DNA of 64,000 bases, taken from contig BCKT01000001.1 of NCBI GenBank assembly GCA_003116875.1, forward strand, positions 1,297,486 to 1,361,485, written 5' to 3'. Made by a program: the position numbers and the translations under genes. This DNA is from Takashimella koratensis. Lineage: Eukaryota > Basidiomycota > Tremellomycetes > Trichosporonales > Tetragoniomycetaceae. The stretch's first letter is position 1, and each line of letters begins with the position of its first letter. Under the pieces are notes generated by a model. That model was not told where the DNA came from. It was given only the letters and a program-made list of their open reading frames with translations, and searched no databases. Positions 57,537 through 64,000 of the stretch are shown piece by piece.

Positions 57537-58159
57537 ATGTCCGCCAACATCCTCCTCGACCCAGTAGCCGAGCTGACCGCTGCTCTCGCCTCCCATTCCT
57601 TCGGCCTCGATTCTTCTTCCTGCGTGATCCAGGCCTCCTCGTTCCCCCTCACGCCCGAGGACAAGCAGGCAGTCGCCGACGAGTCGAGTAAAGTGGGCAT
57701 GACACTGGACAGGGTCTCAGCGAAGGGGAAGGTGGTTTTGCTTGCGGGTGAAGGAGAGGCCGAGGTCGTTTTGGATAGAAGAGGGTATACGGTATGTACA
57801 CTGCCAAAGCAGCGAGCGCACAGGACCACTAGAGTGGGATCAGCGTATCGGCGTGTTGGAGTTTGCTAGGCAAAGGACGAGCGCTGACTTGGCATGAACC
57901 ACTGTGTGATCTCGGGCAACAGGTGGAAAGCATCATGTCGAGCAACGGCAAGACTTACCCCAAGGATACTTACGAATCCCTCGATGCGCTCTTGATCGCT
58001 ATCAGCCCAGCTTATGTCGAAGCCATGGGTCGCGAACTCATGGATCGGTTCAAGGGCGTCGCGACAGCTGCCGGGGTAGTAGGGGATGGGGAGGAGGTGA
58101 ATGAGGGCTGGGGAGATGTGCCGAGTCATGGTTTGGGAAAGTATGGGAGTGAGTCATAG
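57537..58159 (+). CDS. GSKIP-domain protein
   Basis: Exons 57537-57791 and 57923-58159 give 163 aa. The N-terminal half (ELTAALASHSFGLDSSSCVI, then VLDRRGYTVESIM) and the C-terminal block TYPKDTYESLDALLIAISPA with YVEAMGRELMDRF match the GSKIP domain. In human GSKIP the corresponding end reads YETIYSLLDTLSPGYREAFG, and that helix binds GSK3-beta; human GSKIP also anchors PKA. A role in GSK3-type kinase regulation is plausible here but not shown. The C-terminal Gly/Glu-rich tail (GDGEEVNEGWGDV) is not conserved. The start is the first ATG after a pyrimidine-rich leader. Confidence 0.75.
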
Positions 58160-58539
58160 AAATGGCGAGGAAAACGGCGTCGCGATGCTGGATGTTACGA
58201 ACGTCCGACGATCTGCAGTATGGGATAGATTTCGGCGAGAGAGGTCAACTGGAAAGATAACTTTGCATCATAGTGAAGAATCAGAACGACCTGTAACAGC
58301 GGGTGTGTATCGTACTCGACACGTAGACAACCGACAGCAGCAAAGATTCAGTGAAGAGTAGTGCATATGTATTTGATTGTTGTACACCATTTTTTCACAT
58401 GACATCAAAGGCTATCGAAGAGAGAGGAGACCAGAGAAGAGATAAGAGGTAAAGAGAGACCAGCAAGACGCCGAGCGCAAGACACCTGAAGACGAAGCAA
58501 AGACGAACCCTTCATCCTGAACACGACGACGGGACGAGT
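58160..58539. other. Convergent intergenic region
   Basis: 3' flanks of the GSKIP-domain gene (+) and mtSSB (-). A purine-rich GAGAGA stretch lies near 58415-58465. No gene is seen. Confidence 0.5.
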
Positions 58540-59570
58540 TTAGTCCTTCTTGGGCCTGGAGACGACTCGGTGAGAGAGCTCGCGAACGACAATGCTCTTG
58601 ATGTTGACGCCCTCCTCGTTGGGGATCGACTTCTGGTCAAGCACGGCTAAGGCCGGTCAGCGTGAGTCACAAAGGCAATGTCGATAGGTGCAGTGCAACC
58701 AGATGGTGAGTGGATGGAAGGGGGTGAGGACTAGTGGGGTCTTACTCACCCTCGACGAGGAGCTGGCTGCCGACGGGGAGGTTGGGGAGGTACTCGGCCC
58801 CGTTCTTGTCAAAGTTGTAGACAGTGAACCTGGTATCGTCAGCCGTGCTTTCACTATGCATGGTGCAAGCCGAAACACTGTGCAGAACCAAGCCGGGGTA
58901 TAGTCAATGACGTACCAGTTGGTCTCCCGGACGGGGTCTGTGCGACATCACCACCACATCACCGGCCCATCACATTAGCGCCATGACCCAACACCGTTTA
59001 AAACCTTGACAACCGCACCGACCTATACTCACAGCCGTTCTCGTCACGGACGAGCTCTGAGAGCGGCAAATGTCAGCTATGGAGTTTGTTCGAAAGAGGT
59101 CTCGAGCTGACTAACCTCCGTTGGCGTCCTTCTTGGGAGGCTTGGTCACAGCGAGAGGGTAGCTATCGACAGATCAGCAACCACCGGGTGGATTTGGATT
59201 TGTTTACGCGAAAACCGACATGGTATTATCATCAGTTGGAGGGGAAGCACGACTCACGCAAAGTACGACCTGCCGTTGACGCTCTCGAGCTTCTCGGGGG
59301 CGGCACCGAGGCGGCCGAGGAGGGTAGCCTTGGCGTAACCGCGTGTCTGGACGGTCTTCTACATGAGATGAAAGTGTTAGTCTTGTCGAGTACTCGGAAG
59401 GACGCGCGTGTGGAGGTTGAGTCAGGGTGGCGGCGGTAATGAATTGGGTGGATGGGGTTGGGATCCGGGCCGACGCCGACCAAACGGAGGGCGGAAGAGT
59501 GGGAAGGAAGGAAAGGGAGAAGAGGTAGACGTACGACGGCAGCGAGGGTAGGGCGGGCGATGCGGTTCAT
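58540..59570 (-). CDS. RIM1: Mitochondrial single-stranded DNA-binding protein (Rim1/mtSSB)
   Basis: Seven exons: 59570-59535, 59358-59258, 59162-59116, 59056-59033, 58937-58916, 58829-58750 and 58646-58540, giving 138 aa. A presequence MNRIARPTLAAVKTVQTRGY leads into an SSB-type OB fold: ATLLGRLGAAPEKLESVNGR, SYFAYPLAVTK, ETNWFTVYNFD, AEYLPNLPVGSQLLVEG and NIKSIVVRELSHRV. These correspond to bacterial SSB strands GRLG..PE, NG.....AT, TEW...V.F and G....VEG. The protein coats single-stranded mtDNA during replication. Two exons are only 22 and 24 nt. The chain ends RPKKD without the long acidic tail of bacterial SSB. It is divergent from the chromatin remodeler gene. Confidence 0.9.
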
Positions 59571-60038
59571 GGTGGATGCGGCGGGCGTTGGGGTAGGGTG
59601 TTGTGATGAGGTGATGGTGATGGTCGAGGATAAGTGGGCGGAGGAGAGGAGTGAGATGGGTAGGCAAGGGTTAATAGACAGACTGAGATTGCTTATCCTG
59701 AGAGACGCGCGCAGTGTAAACACGTGGATTAGGAAAATTAACTAGGATCTGTTCCTGTTCCCATCTAATCGTAGTCCACGGACCGGCTCATCATCCCTTG
59801 CCCTATCTGTTCTCCGAAAAGTTAATCTAGGCCTGTCCAACTATTTACCCTCGACCCAACCTAGCTCTTGTTTACCCACTGCCCATGCTGCCCGGACCGC
59901 CTCTCTGCTCCTCTTGACGACCAGGACCTGCTTCTCTTCCTTCCTCCTTGAGGCCGCGCGGACCTCCTTTCCGCTACCTCCGCTCTGGCGCTTCCCGCGA
60001 GCTAGATAGCGACCTCGAGACAACGATTTACCTTCGCC
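59571..60038. promoter_or_regulatory. Divergent promoter region, mtSSB / SNF2 remodeler
   Basis: A 468-bp region between two divergent start codons. No obvious repeats or TATA box. Confidence 0.5.
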
Positions 60039-63000
60039 ATGGGCGAAGAGCCGTTATTCCTCCCGAGCTCGCCAGAGGTCGCGATGACTCCGTATGCAGC
60101 GACGAGGAGCGAAACTACGATGGACCTCGACGCTCAAGTTGATGCCAACCCTGGAGCCAACGGCGAGAGCGAGCTCGGTATGGACCTTGTCAACGAGGTC
60201 ATTAATAGTCTCACCGATGACGCTATCGACCCCAACGAAGCTGGCCCGTCCTCCCGCCCAATGCAAACTCGTAGCCCGTCAGCCACTACTGCTCCCGATG
60301 CCGGTCCTTCATCGATCAAACACCCTCGACGTGGCAGACCCTACGTGGAGGTACCCTCTCTCCCCGTTGACGTCCGGTCAACCTACACCCCTCTCTCTGC
60401 GGTCCGGGCTCACCTTGCTCGCCGACCCAGCTCGCACTCGGACTCGCCCGCCGGTCGGCAGAGGCGGAAACGGCCTGGCTGGGTATACGTCACCTCGCCA
60501 ACAGAAGAGGGGAGCGACGAGGACCACGAACCGAGTGAAGATGGCGATGACGACGATGATGGGTCTGCATCTGATGAGATGGTGGACAAGTATCGACGAA
60601 GAGCTGGGCTGAGGTCGAGAGGGAAGGAAAGGAGAAGGGAACGTAGGACGGGGATGAGGACACGGGCAAGTGGGAATAGGGTGAGTGTGGATCTGGTTTA
60701 CGTCGGTGTCTGTGTATATAGAGGTGCCAAGGGAAGGGGGGAAGAGGAGAGGAAGCGGCAGTGGCGGGCTTTGGGCGATTTGTTCCTTTGTGCACGGGCT
60801 TAGGGGGCGAGCCGAGGACGGTGATGGCGGAGGACAGTGACAGTCTGCTCGCTGGATATCTGCCATCATTCCTCGACTACCGCGGGTCGTCCACCTTCCT
60901 TTCTGTTCATCCTCCTCCCTCCTCTCTCCTCCGCTCACACCACTACAAAGGCTTTCACACTCAACCCCTCTCTCTTTCTCACTGTCCACTAGCCTCTATC
61001 ACCCTCTCAATCCACTGTCTACTCTCCTACCCTCTTGCTGTGACTCCTCATTGTCGGCATCAATCCCTATCCTATCATTATCAAATCTTCACCATCCATC
61101 AGTCGTCCGTCTGTTCTTCTGCTTACGTTGCGGGCCCAACAGAGCGACTCTGCCATCTCCCTCGAGTCGATATCCGACCAAGACGACGAATTCCTACGCA
61201 ACCGACCACGTCGCGGCGGTAACCAATCAGCTCACTTGACTTCCTCCTCGTCACATACGATGGCACGTGGCCGAGGTCGACCACCAAAGGGTAAAGAGCC
61301 CGTAGTGAACAGTAAAAAACGACGGTGGAGAGTAGAGAGTGATTCGGAGAACGAGGCGGAGAATGTGAAAGAGGAGGAAGTGTCAGAGTACGACCCTCAA
61401 AGTGAAGGAGAGGAGGAGATTGATGAGCTCGTGGATGAGCTAGAGTCGACCGCAAGTAGAGAGCAAGAGGAGGAGGAGGATGACCATGAAGAGGTCAAGC
61501 TGGCCGTGTTCAAGCGACACCGAGAAGTAAGCTGCCGTTTGTGTAACCTTGGAGGCCCAGCTGACACATACTCTTCAGACCTGCGAGAAGTGTGGAAATG
61601 GCCCAGCAGATCTTCTCCTCGAAAAAGCGCTGGCGAGGAAGAAGAAACCAGGGAAGAGGAAAATGATTGATGCGGACATGAAGAGTGACGAAGAGCTTGC
61701 TCGAGAGCTCGAGGGGTGGCTTGAAGTGAGTGTCGTGATCATCAGCTATCTCGGTTGTCTTACAAAGTAGCTGACTGTTGACATCAAACAGTGCGAGCGC
61801 TGCGTCCTCGCTGCACACTGGGTGAGTGTAGCTCATCTTCTCCACCTTCCTTTTCTCTCCTCGAGTACAAGCTGACCAAGGTCTTCATATTACAGGGATG
61901 TATCGGACCGATCCAGAAACGTGAAGTGCTCGCCAAGTTTGCTGAAGCCCGCGATCCCGATTCGGACGAGCCGATCAAGAAATCTGTCGAGATTGACGAA
62001 GAGGCCTCGTTCCGCTGCGGGAGGTGTGCGACTTGGGACAGGTGTTTCAAGTGCAACGACGAATGGCCTATGCTCGCGGACGTTCCGGAGGAGGTGTCTC
62101 AAGATGTCAAGGTCAAGGAAGAGCCGAAAGAGGATGCAGGGCAGGCAAATGGGGAGAAAGTGGACAAGCCGGATACTTCGAGTGTGGCCGTTCCCAAGGG
62201 TGACAGTGTGGATGAGAAGAGCGATGAGCCCGCTGCCACTACCTCTGCCGCTGCTCCTGCGCCAGAGGAAAATGGCGAAAAGGCTACAGGCAACGTGGAC
62301 GAGCCGATCGAGATTGACGACGACGAGGTACCGAGGTGGCATGCTCCTCTTCTATTCCGCTGTCGTCGGTGCAAGCTTGCGTACCATTACGAGCATCGTT
62401 AGTGTACACACTCGTTGATCTTGCTACAGCAATGATAGCTGACGTGTACTCCAGTGAAAGACCCATTCGAGGATGGGGAAGAACACGAGTTGGTCGATGT
62501 AGCGAGGTATTACCAAGGAGAGAGGAAGAAGGACCCTCAAGCTTGGGTCTGTCACAACTGCCGCGAATGGGACTACGCTGTTGACATTGTAAGTGTGAAT
62601 CTCAAACTTTTTGATCCACTCAGTCGCTGATACAGTTCCCGTACCATGCCTATCACCACAGATCATTGCGTGGCGGCCGTACCCTGCTGGTGCCAAGGAA
62701 GAACCGCTTCTCCCAACCCAAATAGCCAACTACAAAGCCCCTCTTCCCCGACAATACCTCGTAAAATGGAAAGACCGCAGTTTCCGACACGTCACTTGGG
62801 TCCCTCATCAATGGCTCTTATCGACGACGGCTATGAAGCTACGTCGGTTCCTCGAGAAAGGCCCCTTGCTCGACTTGATCACGGACGAGACGATGGCTGC
62901 GAGAGGTGATAACATGGCTCGACCCACGATCGCGGCGGTTTTGGATGAGGAGGAGCAGGTTGAGGCTGCGGGACACGTGAGGCATGCCCATGGGTCCGCG

Positions 63001-64000
63001 AGGGAAGGGAAGAAGGACGAGGCCCCCTGGGTCGGCCAGGGACCACCACCGGATATCAATGCCGAAGCGAGCCTTCCAACAGCTTGGAGTGTGAGTTTGA
63101 AGCTGATTATTTGGGCCGAAGATCAGCTCATACTTTACAGACCATTGATCGTATTCTCGACGTCATGATGTTCCCACCCGAGAGCCACAACAAAGCCCGA
63201 TCGCGCAAACAGAGTCGCCAAACTCGAGCACTCACCGTCTCCTCCGACGGCACCGGAGCAGGTACTGGGACCGGAACCGGCTCGTCCTCGCCCACGCGTC
63301 CGCCTCCGCCCACCCGAGGAGAGGACGGGATCGAACCTCCAAACGAGAAGAAGGTCGATATCGATGCTTGGGAAAAGAGGACGGGGAGACAGTTGACAGA
63401 AGAGGACGCGGAGGAGGTGGCTGATTTCGTTTCGTGGTGTTATGTCAAATGGGACGATCTGCAATATGACCAATGTGAGTGTCGGTCCAGATTTGAGGAG
63501 TAGCGGAGCTTTCCTCTCGATAGCTCAGTGAATGAGACTGACAGAGTACAGCCTGCTGGGATACACCGCCGCCGACCGACTCGCCACTATATGCCGACTA
63601 CAAGAGGGCACTGAAGCGGTACCTCGGAGCAAGGAGGGTCAAGGTCCCGATTTTGACGATGCATCAAATCCGTCAGCGAGAAGACGATGCGGCAAAGGAG
63701 TACACACCGCCGCAAGAACAACCTTCGTCGATTGTGGGAGGAGTGAGTCTTGACATCTGCTTCATTGCAACTCGGAATTGGTGTTACAGTGGTGAAGGCT
63801 GACACATGCGTTCTTACCTTTGTCCACTCTATTCCTTTGTGATGCGTCCTACAGCGACTCATGCCGTTCCAGATGGAAGGGTTCCAATGGCTGCTGTACA
63901 AGCACTTCAAAAGGCAAAGCTGCATCTTGGCAGACGACATGGGTCTGGGCAAAACGTGAGTCCAGCTCTCTAAGCGCCACGATTGGGCGTTTAGCTGACA
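60039..64000 (+). CDS. PHD/chromodomain SNF2-type chromatin remodeler (CHD/Mit1-like), 3' partial
   Basis: Exons 60039-60680, 61143-61526, 61579-61725, 61792-61821, 61896-62397, 62455-62588, 62662-63090, 63141-63474, 63552-63742 and 63855-63955 are visible; the gene runs off the right edge. The N-terminus is acidic and disordered, with an AT-hook-like GRGRPPKGK. Paired Cys motifs (TCEKCGN, CERCVLAAHWGC, FRCGRCATWDRC, FRCRRCKLAYHYEH, WVCHNCREW) make an extended PHD-like zinc region. A chromodomain-like segment (PRQYLVKWKDRSFRHVTWVP) follows. The SNF2 ATPase begins with LMPFQMEGFQWLLYKHF and the Walker A ILADDMGLGKT. This order matches CHD/Mi-2 and the fission-yeast SHREC ATPase Mit1, which reposition nucleosomes in silent chromatin. 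The first intron (462 nt) is long. Assignment within the CHD group is uncertain without the C-terminal half. Confidence 0.85.

Noticed and set aside
1..64000. CRISPR array, prokaryotic defence island or transposon with terminal repeats
   Set aside because: No spaced direct repeats, transposase, integrase or reverse transcriptase sequence was seen; the intron-rich gene structure is eukaryotic.

Overview
The window looks like nuclear chromosomal DNA of a filamentous or yeast-like basidiomycete. Genes sit on both strands and most are cut by many short GT-AG introns (mostly about 45-110 nt, often with CTGAC/CTAAC-like branch sites). The recognisable proteins are conserved fungal housekeeping proteins, including a complex I subunit, and proline/serine/glycine-rich disordered regions are common. 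I cannot place it below Basidiomycota (probably Agaricomycotina) from the sequence alone. There are no prokaryotic operons, CRISPR arrays, rRNA genes or convincing tRNA genes. Exon coordinates in the evidence fields were spliced by hand; almost all multi-exon models close in frame.

Layout: 1-376 is the 3' end of an ARL1 small GTPase (+). 1257-5123 is a CID-domain RNA-processing factor (-). 5597-6937 is BAP31 (+). 7240-12188 is a cluster of four copies of an intronless protein family I do not recognise (two intact, two decayed). 13745-16270 is a membrane GH16-like protein that lacks its catalytic glutamates (+). 18146-19511 is casein kinase I (-). 21712-22764 is the proteasome maturation factor UMP1 (+). 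23200-24085 is an ATRAP-like membrane protein (-). 24456-28235 is a 19-exon secreted metallophosphoesterase (+). 28236-31266 is a 3 kb gene-poor stretch. 31267-33219 is a disordered hypothetical protein (+). 33799-36822 is the retromer sorting nexin Vps5 (-). 37103-39854 is a mitochondrial PPR-like protein (-). 40009-42865 holds two more intact members of the unknown family (-). 43357-44917 is the AAA ATPase Msp1 (-). 45712-52487 is RIF1 (+). 53421-53860 is a small secreted cysteine-containing protein (-). 55192-57202 is complex I NDUFV1 (+). 57537-58159 is a GSKIP-domain protein (+). 58540-59570 is mitochondrial SSB (-). From 60039 to beyond the right edge lies a PHD/chromo/SNF2 remodeler (+).

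The housekeeping genes do not form a pathway; their proximity looks like ordinary eukaryotic gene order. Three are mitochondrial (PPR, NDUFV1, mtSSB), one removes mislocalised tail-anchored proteins (Msp1), and several serve the secretory and endosomal system (ARL1, BAP31, ATRAP-like, Vps5).

The most unusual content is the lineage-specific intronless family: six copies at two loci about 28 kb apart, in an otherwise intron-rich neighbourhood. Four are intact and strongly diverged. One is a pseudogene whose two conserved Trp codons are now stops, and one looks internally deleted. One copy lies between the MSP1 3' end and a displaced relic of that same 3' end, suggesting local duplication or insertion. 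Other notable points are the GH16 active-site loss, a 629-nt intron in the phosphoesterase gene, and a small secreted protein gene split by an intron.
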